A DNA stretch of 64,000 bases from Sphingomonas sp. LY29 (GTDB lineage Bacteria; Pseudomonadota; Alphaproteobacteria; Sphingomonadales; Sphingomonadaceae): assembly GCF_035593985.1 (NCBI RefSeq), contig NZ_CP141587.1, forward strand, positions 1,426,001 to 1,490,000. The letters run 5' to 3'. This document shows positions 1 to 10,039 of this stretch, piece after piece. Each line of letters starts with the position of its first letter. Within the stretch, counting starts at the first letter, position 1. The notes beneath the pieces were generated by a model. That model was not told the DNA's origin. It worked only from the letters and a program-made list of their open reading frames with translations, and did not search any database. The translations under genes and the position numbers were made by a program.

Positions 1-1125
1 GGCCGAGCCCGCCGCGACGTTGACGATGCGACGCTCGCCGCCGACCGTGCCGACCGACACCGTGTTGGCCTGCGTTGCGGTCGAGCCGACACCGATCGCG
101 ACGCTGTTCGCGCCCGATGCGACGGCCGAACGGCCGAGCGCGGTGCTGTCGTCGCCGGTCGCCTTGGCCGAGTTGCCGAGTGCGGTGCTGCGCGCACCCG
201 TCGCGTCGGCTTCCCAGCCGATCGCGGTCGAGCCGAGCCCGGTCGCGTCCGAAAGCGCGCCGACCGCGGTCGAGTGGAAGCCGGTCGAGTTGGCGTTGAA
301 GCCGACCGCGGTCGCTTCTTCGTCGGTCGCGTCGGCCTGGCTGCCGAGCGCGGTCGAGCGCAGGCCCGAGGCGGTTGCGATTTGGCCGACGGCGGTCGAG
401 TTGGCGGTCGTCGCCGTGGCGCTACGGCCAAGCGCGGTGCTGTCGTCGCCGGTCGCCTTGGCCGAGTTGCCGAGCGAGGTGCTGCGCGCGCCGGTGGCAT
501 CGGCTTCCCAGCCGATCGCGGTCGAGCCGAGCCCGGTCGCGTCCGAAAGCGCTCCGATTGCGGTCGAGTGGAAGCCGGTCGAGTTGGCGTTGAAGCCAAC
601 TGCGGTCGCTTCTTCGTCGGTGGCATCGGCTTGGCTGCCGACGGCCGTCGAACGAAGGCCCGTTGCGTTGGCGACCTGGCCTACGGCGGTCGAGTTGGCA
701 GTCGTCGCGGTGGCGCTGCGGCCGAGTGCGGTGCTGTCGGCGGCGGTCGCCTTGGCGGAGTTGCCTAGCGCGGTCGAACGGTCACCAAATGCATCGGCTT
801 CCCAACCGATCGCGGTCGCGCCGATCCCGGTCGCATCCGACAGTGCGCCGAAGGCCGACGAATGGAACCCGGTCGAGTTGGCGTTGAAGCCAACCGCGGT
901 CGCGTCGTCGTCGGTCGCGTCGGCGTCCTGGCCGACCGCGGTGGTGTTGACGTCGGTCGCATTGGCGGTGGTGCCGCACTCGAACGAACCGGGCGATGTG
1001 GGGGCCGTCTGAGGAACACCGTTGATGTCGCAGGCTTGCTGTGCCGCGGCGGGCGTCGCGATGGCGAGCGTGGCGAAGCCGATCGCCAGCACCGACGCCG
1101 ATTTGAACATGGTCGAATTGGTCAT
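1..1125 (-). CDS. YadA-like trimeric autotransporter adhesin, N-terminal signal and head (truncated by window edge)
   Basis: Surface adhesin of the trimeric autotransporter (type Vc) class; the stalk and membrane anchor lie beyond base 1. Read from the ATG at 1125, which has GGGAGG about 7 nt upstream. A signal peptide ends near residue 28 (ATPAAAQ). From about residue 53 the protein is a run of 14-residue YadA-head units of the type DATGxxSTAIGxxA. At the left edge it passes into VSVGTVGGERRIVNVAAG, the typical neck at the end of a YadA head. The units are grouped into near-identical 98-residue blocks. The frame is open for all 375 visible codons. The opposite strand is also open here, but only as a mirror of the repeat. 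The family call is firm; the binding target cannot be told. Confidence 0.9.
   Translation of the reverse strand, partial: MTNSTMFKSASVLAIGFATLAIATPAAAQQACDINGVPQTAPTSPGSFECGTTANATDVNTTAVGQDADATDDDATAVGFNANSTGFHSSAFGALSDATGIGATAIGWEADAFGDRSTALGNSAKATAADSTALGRSATATTANSTAVGQVANATGLRSTAVGSQADATDEEATAVGFNANSTGFHSTAIGALSDATGLGSTAIGWEADATGARSTSLGNSAKATGDDSTALGRSATATTANSTAVGQIATASGLRSTALGSQADATDEEATAVGFNANSTGFHSTAVGALSDATGLGSTAIGWEADATGARSTALGNSAKATGDDSTALGRSAVASGANSVAIGVGSTATQANTVSVGTVGGERRIVNVAAGSA
141..970. repeat. 294-bp tandem repeat inside the adhesin head
   Basis: The same landmark (cggtgctgtc) recurs at 141, 435 and 729, exactly 294 bp apart. This equals 98 codons or seven 14-residue head units. 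The first two copies are nearly identical. The third, closest to the signal peptide, has more substitutions. The repeat keeps the reading frame, so copy-number change would lengthen or shorten the adhesin head without a frameshift. Confidence 0.9.
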
Positions 1126-1490
1126 GAGAATACCTCCCTGTTGGTCAGCATGCGAAACAGCCGCGTGCTGACTGGAACCGCTGGAATGCGGGCGCGCGCG
1201 ACGGTCCCGTGTCGACAGGCGCTCTTGATGGATACGATGAATGAATTGGTGCGGATGCCGTCGGACGCAGGGTTTCGCGATTCCGCGAACGAATTGGTCG
1301 ATGACGACAAACGAAACCCCACACGTCGTCGAATAGGACCGTGTCGGGACGACGAACGAACCACTCGAAGCTGCGTTAACCCATGGCCCCGCAATTGGTT
1401 GCAAACGCTCGATTAACAGGTAACGGCTCGACGGCGAGACTGCGGCGACCTATCGTCCGCGCCTCGCTCCATCAGGGAAAAGGGTTGCGT
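1126..1490. other. Divergent intergenic region without a recognisable gene
   Basis: This 365-bp gap separates the adhesin from the EF-hand gene and must hold both promoters. No ORF here has a ribosome binding site or a recognisable product. A 12-mer GAAYGAATTGGT occurs at 1239-1250 and 1287-1298, 48 bp apart. TTAAC motifs occur at about 1376 and 1413; these resemble CtrA half-sites but lack a correctly spaced partner. No convincing -35/-10 pair was found. Confidence 0.5.
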
Positions 1491-1967
1491 ATGCGGAAGT
1501 TCGGAACGGTCATGCTTCTCGGCCTCGTCGCCGCCCCCGCCTTGGCGCAGACGGCGCCGGCCGCGCCACCGCTCAGCCGCGCGACCTTCCTCGCCACGAT
1601 GGACGCCGAATATCGGCGGATCGACGCCAACAACGACGGCGGCGCGACCCGCGCCGAGGTTGCCGCCAACCAGCAGCGCATCGTCGCCGCCTCTGCGCAG
1701 GCGCGCATCGCCGCCGCCTTCGCGTCGATCGACAAGGACCGCAACGGACAGATCAGCCCCGCCGAATTCACCGCGGCCAACGGCGGCGGCAAGCTGCCCG
1801 CGGTCGATCCGACCGGCGTCATGTCGCGGCTGGACGGCAATCGCGACGGCAAGGTCACGCTGGTCGAATATCGCACGCTTACCCTTGCCAACTTCGACCG
1901 GCTCGACACCGACAAGGACGGCATCCTTTCCGCCGCCGAGCAGCGCGCCGGCGGCTTCGCGCGCTGA
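1491..1967 (+). CDS. Secreted EF-hand calcium-binding protein
   Basis: Predicted periplasmic or secreted calcium-binding protein of 158 aa. A signal peptide covers residues 1-20 (cleavage after ALA). Four EF-hand loops follow: DANNDGGATRAE (45-56), DKDRNGQISPAE (81-92), DGNRDGKVTLVE (115-126) and DTDKDGILSAAE (139-150). All four keep the acidic residues at positions 1, 3, 5 and 12, except that the first loops have N or G at some inner positions. The ATG at 1491 is chosen because it places the signal peptide at the N-terminus and has AGGGAAAAGG upstream. Whether it senses, buffers or binds calcium structurally cannot be told. Confidence 0.85.
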   Translation: MRKFGTVMLLGLVAAPALAQTAPAAPPLSRATFLATMDAEYRRIDANNDGGATRAEVAANQQRIVAASAQARIAAAFASIDKDRNGQISPAEFTAANGGGKLPAVDPTGVMSRLDGNRDGKVTLVEYRTLTLANFDRLDTDKDGILSAAEQRAGGFAR

Positions 1968-2005
1968 CGCTTCCCCTTTCGCGCAAGCACGCCTAAAACC
2001 CAGGC

Positions 2006-4044
<2,039 letters not shown>

Positions 4045-4045
<1 letters not shown>

Positions 4046-4215
4046 TGGCCGACCTCTACCTCAAGCGCCTCGAAACCGAGCGCAAGGCGCTGTGGGCGAC
4101 CTGCCGGCTCAAGGGCCTGCCCAGCGTCTCGGCCGAGCGTCAGCGCATCGCCGAGATCGACCGCCTCCTTGCCGAGCACAAGGCCAAGACGGACGGCAAG
4201 GCGGCCAAGCCATGA
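4045..4215 (+). CDS. Small conserved hypothetical protein (56 aa), thiC-linked
   Basis: A short charged helical protein starting MADLYLKRLETERK, with no signal peptide or membrane segment. It starts one base inside the thiC stop (TGATG) and its own stop overlaps the next start (ATGA), so it is translated by coupling within the riboswitch-controlled transcript. The family is not recognised. The length and the predicted amphipathic helix would fit a small adaptor or regulatory peptide, but that is only a guess. Confidence 0.7.
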
Positions 4216-4760
4216 GCCCACGCGGCCAGCGCCCTCCCAGCGGCGCTGGCCGCTGGTTCGCCGCGCTGTCGCTGGCGCTGCTCGCGGTCCCGGCCACCGC
4301 CGCCGCACCCGTGCCGCCCGCCCCCACTGCGACTGCTCCCGCCGACGCGACCTTCGCCGCGATGAAGGCGCTGGTCGGCACGTGGCGCAACGCCGACAAT
4401 CCCGCCTCGCCGCTGCGCATCCATTTTTACCTGACCGCGGGCGGCACCGTCTTGGTCGAGGACTGGCGCCGCGGCACCCAGCCGCACAGCCTTACCCTCT
4501 ACCATCGCGACGGCCCCCGCCTGATCGCGACCCATTACTGCCCCCAAGGCAACCAGCCCCGCCTGGCCCTGACCTCCACCACGCCCGGCCAACCCCGCTT
4601 CACCTTCCACGACGCCACCGACCTCGACCCGGCGACCGAAAGCGCCGTCCACGACCTCGCCTTCGACCTCACCGATCCGACACGCGTGGTGCGGAGCGAA
4701 GTGTATCGGTCGGCGAAGGGGGATGAAGCGGATCGGTTGGTGTTGATGCGGGTAGATTAG
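4212..4760 (+). CDS. Secreted hypothetical protein, lipocalin/DUF1579-like
   Basis: 182-aa exported protein with a signal peptide of about 33 residues (hydrophobic ALSLALLAVPATAAA), then a proline/alanine linker. A domain starting MKALVGTWRN follows, the typical opening of lipocalin-like or DUF1579-type beta-barrels. The rest alternates short beta-type stretches (TVLVEDWRR, RLIATHYC, RVVRSEVYR). The start overlaps the preceding stop as ATGA. Last gene of the thiC transcript by spacing. The ligand is unknown and family membership is only suggestive. Confidence 0.65.
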   Translation: MSPRGQRPPSGAGRWFAALSLALLAVPATAAAPVPPAPTATAPADATFAAMKALVGTWRNADNPASPLRIHFYLTAGGTVLVEDWRRGTQPHSLTLYHRDGPRLIATHYCPQGNQPRLALTSTTPGQPRFTFHDATDLDPATESAVHDLAFDLTDPTRVVRSEVYRSAKGDEADRLVLMRVD

Positions 4761-4879
4761 GCACTGAGCTTTGCAGGCGCAGAGGCTGAAAGCGCAGTTA
4801 AACGAGCCTTTCAACTCATCGGAGTACGCAGGCATGTCGAAATGCTTCCGCGTTCCCGTCGTCCGAAGTCCGCTCCCTT

Positions 4880-4899
4880 TTGACCTTGATTTAGGTTAA
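4880..4899. promoter_or_regulatory. Imperfect inverted repeat upstream of the hydrolase gene
   Basis: TTGACC (4880-4885) and GGTTAA (4894-4899) form a near-perfect dyad around an 8-bp centre. TTGACC also resembles a -35 element, so the dyad could be an operator for the gene starting at 4960. No good -10 follows at 17 bp. Weak evidence. Confidence 0.3.
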
Positions 4900-4959
4900 G
4901 CCATTGACGCTCGGCCCGTGGTCGAGTCGGTGCCGCGTCGAGCCTCATGGGAGGAAGTG

Positions 4960-5853
4960 ATGACCGATCCTGCACCACCCATTGAACGCTACCTCGACGG
5001 CCAGGGCGGCCTTCGGATCTTCACCCGCCACTGGCGCCCTGCGGGCGACGCCGTGCCGCGCGCCGCGATCGTTTTGTGCCATGGGGTCAATTCGCACGGC
5101 GGTCAGTATCTCTGGCCTGCGGGCGAATTCTCTCGCGCCGGGTTCGCGGTCACCGCGCTCGACCTGCGCGGGCGCGGGCGTTCGGACGGGGAGCGATACT
5201 ATATCGACAGCATCGACGACTATGTTGCTGACGTCGCGCTGGCGATCGACCATGCCAAGGCGCAGGACCCGGGCGTTCCGGTCTTCCTCCTCGGCCACAG
5301 CGCCGGCGGCGTAACGTCGGTCACCTATGCGCTCGACCATCAGGACCAGATCGCCGGGCTGATCTGCGAAAGCTTTGCGTTCCGTGTGTTCGCCCCCGAC
5401 TTCGCGCTGAAGTTGCTCGAGGGTGCCAGCCATGTGCTTCCCCACGCGCACGTGCTCAAGCTCAAGAATGAGGATTTCTCTCGCGATCCCGATTGGGTCG
5501 CGGCGCTCAACGCCGACGAATATACTCAAAACGAGTCGCAGCCGGTTGCCACCGTCGCCGCCTTCGCCCGCGCCGGCGAGCGGTTCGAGCGCGAGTTCGG
5601 GCGGATCACGCTCCCGCTGCTGATCCTTCACGGCACGGCCGACAAGGCGACCCGGCCCGACGGCAGCCAGCAGTTCTTCGACGAGGCGGGATCGGCCGAC
5701 AAGACTCTCAAGCTTTACGACGGCCATGCGCACGATCTGCTCAACGACCTCGACCGCGAGCGTGTGATGGCCGACATTCTCGGCTGGATCGACGCGCACC
5801 TGCCCACCGCGGCCGCACCGATGTCGATGACGGCGCCTAGCGCGACAGCCTGA
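4960..5853 (+). CDS. Alpha/beta hydrolase, monoacylglycerol-lipase type
   Basis: 297-aa serine hydrolase of the monoglyceride lipase (Hydrolase_4) group, expected to cleave acylglycerols or related esters. The nucleophile elbow GHSAGG places the catalytic serine at about residue 114. The oxyanion-loop motif CHGVNSHGG is near residue 40. The Asp is probably in HGTADKATRP and the His in YDGHAHDLLN near the C-terminus. No signal peptide, so it is probably cytosolic. The ATG at 4960 is chosen over an upstream GTG because GGGAGGAAG precedes it at good spacing. Its 3' end overlaps the convergent DUF188 gene by 17 bp. Confidence 0.85.
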   Translation: MTDPAPPIERYLDGQGGLRIFTRHWRPAGDAVPRAAIVLCHGVNSHGGQYLWPAGEFSRAGFAVTALDLRGRGRSDGERYYIDSIDDYVADVALAIDHAKAQDPGVPVFLLGHSAGGVTSVTYALDHQDQIAGLICESFAFRVFAPDFALKLLEGASHVLPHAHVLKLKNEDFSRDPDWVAALNADEYTQNESQPVATVAAFARAGERFEREFGRITLPLLILHGTADKATRPDGSQQFFDEAGSADKTLKLYDGHAHDLLNDLDRERVMADILGWIDAHLPTAAAPMSMTAPSATA

Positions 5854-6286
5854 CGAGCGCCTCGTCGAGCGCCTGCAGGAAGCGCGATCGGTCGGCCCTC
5901 GAAAAGGGCGCCGGCCCGCCCGTGATCCCGTCGGCGCCGACGCGAAGGTCGGCCATGATCGCGCGGGTCGCGATTGCGCCGCCGATGCTCGCGCTGGTGA
6001 AGGGCTTGCCGTTGTTGCCGATCACCACCGCGCCCTTCTTCAGGCAGCGGTCGGCGAGCAAGATGTCGGCGGTGATGACCACGTCGGTCGGCCCCGCTTC
6101 CTCGGCGATCCAGTCGTCCGCCGCGTCGAAGCCGTCGCTGACCACCACCCGCTCGATCAGCGGATGGTCGGGAATGCGGATGCGCGCGTTGCTGACGATC
6201 CTGACCGTCACCCCGCGCCGCCACGCGACCTTGTACACCTCGTCCTTGACCGGACAGGCGTCGGCATCGACCAGGATTCGGGTCAC
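5837..6286 (-). CDS. DUF188 (YaiI/YqxD family) PIN-like protein
   Basis: 149-aa member of the UPF0178 family. It opens with ILVDADACPVKDEV and carries the conserved blocks VVSDGFDAADDWIAEEA and VVITADILLADRCL. The spaced acidic residues resemble a PIN-like nuclease fold, but I know of no biochemically settled function. Full length for the family. It overlaps the convergent hydrolase gene at its 3' end. Confidence 0.9.
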   Translation of the reverse strand: MTRILVDADACPVKDEVYKVAWRRGVTVRIVSNARIRIPDHPLIERVVVSDGFDAADDWIAEEAGPTDVVITADILLADRCLKKGAVVIGNNGKPFTSASIGGAIATRAIMADLRVGADGITGGPAPFSRADRSRFLQALDEALVRLSR

Positions 6287-6321
6287 GGCAGGGCGGCCGT
6301 CGGCAGCGCGGGTGTCCGCGG

Positions 6322-6450
6322 TCAGTTCTTCATATTGTCGAGCCCGCGCACCACGCCGGGCTTGGTCGACGGGTTGGCGGCGATCGTCTTCTTCTTTTCC
6401 GCCTTCGGCTTGCGGGCTTCCTTGTTGGATTTCGCTTGGCCCTTGGCCAT
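6322..6450 (-). CDS. Small basic conserved protein (42 aa)
   Basis: Lysine-rich peptide beginning MAKGQAKSNKEARKPKAEKK and ending RGLDNMKN, of a type widespread in sphingomonads as a hypothetical protein. CGGGAGA lies about 7 nt before the ATG at 6450. A second ATG at 6456 would add two residues but sits too close to that site. The strong positive charge and lack of hydrophobic segments suggest nucleic-acid or ribosome contact, which is inference only. Confidence 0.75.
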   Translation of the reverse strand: MAKGQAKSNKEARKPKAEKKKTIAANPSTKPGVVRGLDNMKN

Positions 6451-6516
6451 CTTCATTCTCCCGTTTGGCAAGGCGTGATGCCTTGGGGCCAGCCTACGCC
6501 GGCCCCGCGCCCGCGC

Positions 6517-6846
6517 CTAGTCGAACAATTCTTCCAGGAAGCTCTTGCGCCGCTTGTGCGGCTTGTGCCCGTAACCATAGTTCTGGCCATAGCCCTGCTG
6601 GTGCGGCGGCTGGCCCCAGGGCTGCTGCTGCGGCGGAGGGGGCGGCGCGGGCTGATGCGGCGCGACCGGCGGCTGCGGCGGGGTCGGCGCCATGCTGTCG
6701 GCGTTCCGCTCGATGATCTTGTCGAGCTCACCACGGTCGAGCCACACGCCGCGGCAGGTCGGGCAATAATCGATCTCGATCCCCGACCGCTCGCTCATCA
6801 CCAGGGTCGCACCATCGACCGGACAGGTCATCGGGCCATGCGCCAT
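6517..6846 (-). CDS. TFIIB-type zinc-ribbon protein
   Basis: 109-aa protein. Residues 6-45 form a zf-TFIIB zinc ribbon: CPVDG near the start and YCPTCRGVWLDRGELDKI after it supply four cysteines. A proline/glutamine-rich low-complexity stretch follows, then a basic tail ending KSFLEELFD. This architecture is typical of bacterial zf-TFIIB proteins of unknown role. Stand-alone gene with a gap on both sides. Confidence 0.85.
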   Translation of the reverse strand: MAHGPMTCPVDGATLVMSERSGIEIDYCPTCRGVWLDRGELDKIIERNADSMAPTPPQPPVAPHQPAPPPPPQQQPWGQPPHQQGYGQNYGYGHKPHKRRKSFLEELFD

Positions 6847-7058
6847 TTCATTCTCCCCAAGAAAACTCTTTCTTCCGCCAAAGTGGGTAGAAGCGGCGGC
6901 GGTGCAAGGGGTGCTCGGCTGGACGCCCGGTGAATGCGGCGATCAGCGGCGGTTCAAGCCGGATCGGCCAATCCCGTCAGGCACCTCCACTGGTCGTTTG
7001 CCGTGCAACCGCGCCGGCCTTTCGGGATTGGTTGGGGGTGCTTGTAAGGAGAGTAACG

Positions 7059-7469
7059 ATGAACCGCATGACCCTCACTGCCACTGCCGCCGCCGCCATC
7101 GGTGTCGGCCTGACCCTCGCCGCTCCCGCCGAGGCGCAGCGCTGGAACGACCGTGGCTGGCGCACGCTGGCCTACACCACCGTCGACGGACGCGATCGCG
7201 ACATGATCCTTGTCCCCGGCCGTGCGCGCCAGAATGAAGTGCGGCTGTGTGCACTCAACGCGCCGATCGTGATGCGCGACATCGACGTTCGCTTCGACAA
7301 CGGCCGTCGCCAGGATTTCAACACCCGTGGCCGCATCGCCGCCGGCACCTGCACCCGGGCGCTCGACCTGCGCGGCTGGCGCTCGCGCGATATCGAGCGG
7401 GTCAACCTCCGCTACGAGCCGATCCAGCGCGGAGCACGACGTCCGGTGATCCGCGTCCAGGTTCGCTAA
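7059..7469 (+). CDS. Secreted hypothetical protein (136 aa)
   Basis: A signal peptide ends near PAEAQR. The mature part is arginine-rich with regular beta-type repeats (WRTLAYTTVDGRDRDM, NEVRLCALNAPIVMRDIDV, RDIERVNLRYEP) and two cysteines that could form a disulfide. AAGGAGAG precedes the ATG at 7059. A strong intrinsic terminator lies 43 bp after its stop. I do not recognise a functional family; a small periplasmic beta-sandwich is likely. Confidence 0.75.
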   Translation: MNRMTLTATAAAAIGVGLTLAAPAEAQRWNDRGWRTLAYTTVDGRDRDMILVPGRARQNEVRLCALNAPIVMRDIDVRFDNGRRQDFNTRGRIAAGTCTRALDLRGWRSRDIERVNLRYEPIQRGARRPVIRVQVR

Positions 7470-7474
7470 CGCGG

Positions 7475-8188
7475 ATGGCCGGTTTGCCGCAACCTTCCCG
7501 GCCTTCGCGTCGCGCCCGTCCATCCGCAACCGGATGGGCGGGCGCTTTTCTTTGCCTCGCCTCGCTGGCCGCCTGCTCGCCCAATGCGGAGCGAAGCAAT
7601 GCGATCGAAAAGGATCCGCCTTCGGCCGCCCCCGAACCAACGACCGCCCCAGCCAATGTACCCTCGACCGCTGAGGTGCCTCGGCCCGCTCTTCCCCGGC
7701 CAATTGCACTGGTCGCAGCGACGCTGACCCGCGCACAGTGGCATCGCGCTGACAATCGGACCAATTGTGCGCCACTGGCGCTGGCGGGCGATCGCGCAGG
7801 CGGTTCCCCGCGGGCCGCGAGCTTTGCCGGCGGATGGGGGATCGCCTTCGACCAGCCCGACCGCCGAAGCGCCTATGGCATCGCCGGGGTTGGTGCGCTT
7901 CCCGACGACCAATTGGACTTTGCCCAGCAGGTTGATCGTCTCGCACGGCAATGGCCGTACGTTCGCCGCTGGGATGCGGGCCAGAATCTGCCCGCCGGAT
8001 CGATCGCCGGCTATGGCCTGGAGGGGGCGATCGCTTATCGCGACGACAATCCGTCGGGCGTCGGGGAGAATAGCGTCGCTTACGTGCGTTTGCCGGGTCA
8101 GTCCTGTCTGTACAATGTGTGGAGCCGGCTTGGGCGCGACCATCTGATGCAGATGCTGTCCGACCTTCGGCTCGTCGAGGCGCGTTGA
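7475..8188 (+). CDS. Putative lipoprotein of unknown function
   Basis: 237-aa protein with a basic N-region, a hydrophobic stretch and the lipobox LASLAAC, so it is probably an outer-membrane lipoprotein. A Pro/Ala-rich linker follows, then a soluble domain (GGWGIAFDQP, GLEGAIAYRDD, GQSCLYNVWSRLG) that I do not recognise. The ATG at 7475 is only 5 bp after the previous stop and has no clear ribosome binding site. The codons for its signal peptide overlap a strong terminator hairpin. A start at the TTG at 7484 cannot be excluded. Confidence 0.65.
   Translation: MAGLPQPSRPSRRARPSATGWAGAFLCLASLAACSPNAERSNAIEKDPPSAAPEPTTAPANVPSTAEVPRPALPRPIALVAATLTRAQWHRADNRTNCAPLALAGDRAGGSPRAASFAGGWGIAFDQPDRRSAYGIAGVGALPDDQLDFAQQVDRLARQWPYVRRWDAGQNLPAGSIAGYGLEGAIAYRDDNPSGVGENSVAYVRLPGQSCLYNVWSRLGRDHLMQMLSDLRLVEAR
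7512..7553 (+). terminator. Strong intrinsic terminator overlapping the start of the lipoprotein gene
   Basis: A 14-bp stem (7512-7525 with 7532-7545, one G-U pair) closes a GCAACC loop and is followed by TTTTCTTT. It fits the end of the gene stopping at 7469, yet it lies inside the 5' coding region of the next gene. Confidence 0.8.
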
Positions 8189-8218
8189 GGGGTTCGCACT
8201 TATTTCGGGAGAATGGCC

Positions 8219-8788
8219 ATGCTTGAACATCTGCCCCGCTGGCTGGGAGAGACGCTGAGATCGGTTCGATCGGGCGCCGAGCGGCTCGCGATCGTTCGCC
8301 ATGGCGAGCAGGACGGCCTAGTCGAATTGACGCTCACCAGTCCGGCCTTCGCCGACGGGGGATCGATCCCTGCCAATTACAGCGCCGACGGTGCGGGCAT
8401 TTCCCCACCACTCGCCTGGAGCGGACTCCCGGACGGCACCCGCAGCCTCGCGCTCCTCGTCGAGGACGCTGACGCCCCCGCGCTGCAGCCGCTCGTTCAC
8501 GCAATCGTCTGGGGGATCCATCCTGAATCGATGGGGCTCGACGAGGGCGCGATCGACGGCCACGAAGGTCCCGATGGGGAGCCGGGTCGGAACAGCTACC
8601 TTCGCTCAGGCTGGCTTCCGCCCGACCCGCCAACCGGTCATGGGCCGCATCATTACGCCTTCCAACTGTTCGCGCTCGACCACGCGCCGGTGTTCGAGCA
8701 TCCACCGGGGCGCTCGGCGCTGATCGAGGCGATGACCGGCCATGTCCTTGGTGCTGGAATGCTGACCGGAACCTACGAACGGCGCTAG
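8219..8788 (+). CDS. YbhB/YbcL-family phosphatidylethanolamine-binding-like protein
   Basis: 189-aa PEBP-family protein. Conserved blocks are FADGGSIPANYSADGAGISP, PDGTRSLALLVEDADAP, HAIVWGIHPES and GPHHYAFQLFALD, which form the phosphate/anion-binding pocket (DADAP and GPHHY). No signal peptide. Bacterial members have no firmly known role. GGGAGA is about 7 nt before the ATG at 8219; the ATG at 8213 is too close to it. A hairpin terminator follows the stop. Confidence 0.9.
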   Translation: MLEHLPRWLGETLRSVRSGAERLAIVRHGEQDGLVELTLTSPAFADGGSIPANYSADGAGISPPLAWSGLPDGTRSLALLVEDADAPALQPLVHAIVWGIHPESMGLDEGAIDGHEGPDGEPGRNSYLRSGWLPPDPPTGHGPHHYAFQLFALDHAPVFEHPPGRSALIEAMTGHVLGAGMLTGTYERR

Positions 8789-8797
8789 CCGACGTGA

Positions 8798-8831
8798 AAA
8801 GGGCGCCGCTCCCGCAAGAGCGACGCCCTTT
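8798..8831. terminator. Bidirectional hairpin terminator
   Basis: AAAGGGCG-C-CGCTC pairs with GAGCG-A-CGCCCTTT around a CCGCAA loop. It lies between two convergent genes. The minus-strand copy ends in TTTT, and the plus-strand copy in TTT. Confidence 0.75.
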
Positions 8832-8846
8832 CCGACGCGTCCGCCG

Positions 8847-9890
8847 TTAGAACTGGTAGGCGGGACGGAAGGCCGGTGCGGGACGCTTTTCCCGGCCGGT
8901 ATTCGGACTGACCCGAGCCGTGACAAGACCGGGCTCCGGCTGGCGCTGCTGCACTGCGGGAGCAGGAACGGCAGAAGGCATCGGCTCCGGCGCGCGGCTG
9001 GCGAAGCCGGCTTCACGCTCGCGTTGATCGAAGAAGCTGGCGCGACGCAGGCGGTTCTTCAGCGACAGCGACGGATTGTCCTTCGTCGGCCCGCGATAGG
9101 CGGCCTGAACGTGACGACCGAACTTCGAGATGTCGAAGCCGTTGGGTAGTTTGGTCGTCGCGGCAGCCATTGCCGGGCTGGGCATCGGCGTCGGGTCGTG
9201 GATCGGGCGCACAGGCTCCGAACGGGCAAAGGCTGGCTCAGCCATCGGCTGCGGCGCCACATCCTCGTCGCGGTCCCACGAGGTGACCTCATATTCTTCG
9301 TGCACTTCGTCTTCACGACGACGGCGGCGGCGAATGACCAGGCCCGCACCGAGCAGGGCAAGCGCGCCCAGACCCGCCGCGCCGGCAATCGGCAGCATGT
9401 CGTTGATGGTCGGATCCTGCGCTGCGACCGGATTGGCCACGGGTGCGGCAGCTTCTGGCGCCGGCGCAGCGGCGAGCGGCTGCGGCGGTGCCATCGGCGC
9501 TTCAGCCGGGACCGGAGCAGGCGCCGGGGCTTCCTGCGCCACCGAGGCTGCCGTGCGCGGGGCCGGAACTGCCGCGGCCGGGCGGCTGACGGTGCGCGCG
9601 GGCTGACTGCTGCTGCGGGCAACAGGCGCCGAAGTGGCGGCGGCTGGCGCTTCGGTGGTCGCGGTCGTTTCGGCCGGCGCGGTCTCTTCGACCGGCGCGG
9701 CCGTGGTCGGTGCCAGCGGATCGGACGTCGTGGTCGTCACCGGCGGGGTTTCGCCAGTCGTCTCAACGACGGGCGTCGGCGCGGCGGGCGGCGTTTCGGC
9801 CGTCTGCGCCAGCGCAGAGGTGGACGTCAGGGCGAGGACTGCGGCGATCGCGGTCATGGCCGTTCGAGCGTTAGTTCGCGTATTCATCAT
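8847..9890 (-). CDS. Secreted, membrane-anchored low-complexity protein
   Basis: 347-aa protein. A signal peptide (to TSALAQ, about residue 29) is followed by about 140 residues rich in Ala, Pro, Thr and Glu. One transmembrane segment (AGAAGLGALALLGAGLVI) then ends in six arginines, which places the C-terminal half in the cytoplasm. That half carries FDISKFGRHVQAAYRG and KNRLRRASFFDQREREAGF, which look conserved rather than disordered. The layout resembles Gram-positive wall anchors but has no LPXTG. Function unknown; a cell-envelope linker is an inference. Confidence 0.7.
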   Translation of the reverse strand: MMNTRTNARTAMTAIAAVLALTSTSALAQTAETPPAAPTPVVETTGETPPVTTTTSDPLAPTTAAPVEETAPAETTATTEAPAAATSAPVARSSSQPARTVSRPAAAVPAPRTAASVAQEAPAPAPVPAEAPMAPPQPLAAAPAPEAAAPVANPVAAQDPTINDMLPIAGAAGLGALALLGAGLVIRRRRRREDEVHEEYEVTSWDRDEDVAPQPMAEPAFARSEPVRPIHDPTPMPSPAMAAATTKLPNGFDISKFGRHVQAAYRGPTKDNPSLSLKNRLRRASFFDQREREAGFASRAPEPMPSAVPAPAVQQRQPEPGLVTARVSPNTGREKRPAPAFRPAYQF

Positions 9891-10039
9891 TCCAAAATAA
9901 CGCCGGAATCCGCCAAGGGTCGCGTCGTTTCCGATGAATCGAAGCCGTAACGAAGATGAGACGAGTTGAGCGGCATGTCGGCGCGCGACACGGCGCCCCG
10001 ATCGACCGACGAATCGAAAATACTCGTTTTGTCAGTCGC

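Noticed and set aside
20..1012. Open frame on the plus strand with AVEPSPVASESAP-type repeats
   Set aside because: It is the mirror of the YadA-head repeat on the other strand, lacks a ribosome binding site, and the minus strand has signal peptide and family motifs.
1370..1420. TTAAC motifs as CtrA sites
   Set aside because: No TTAA-N7-TTAA pair, and no cell-cycle gene follows.
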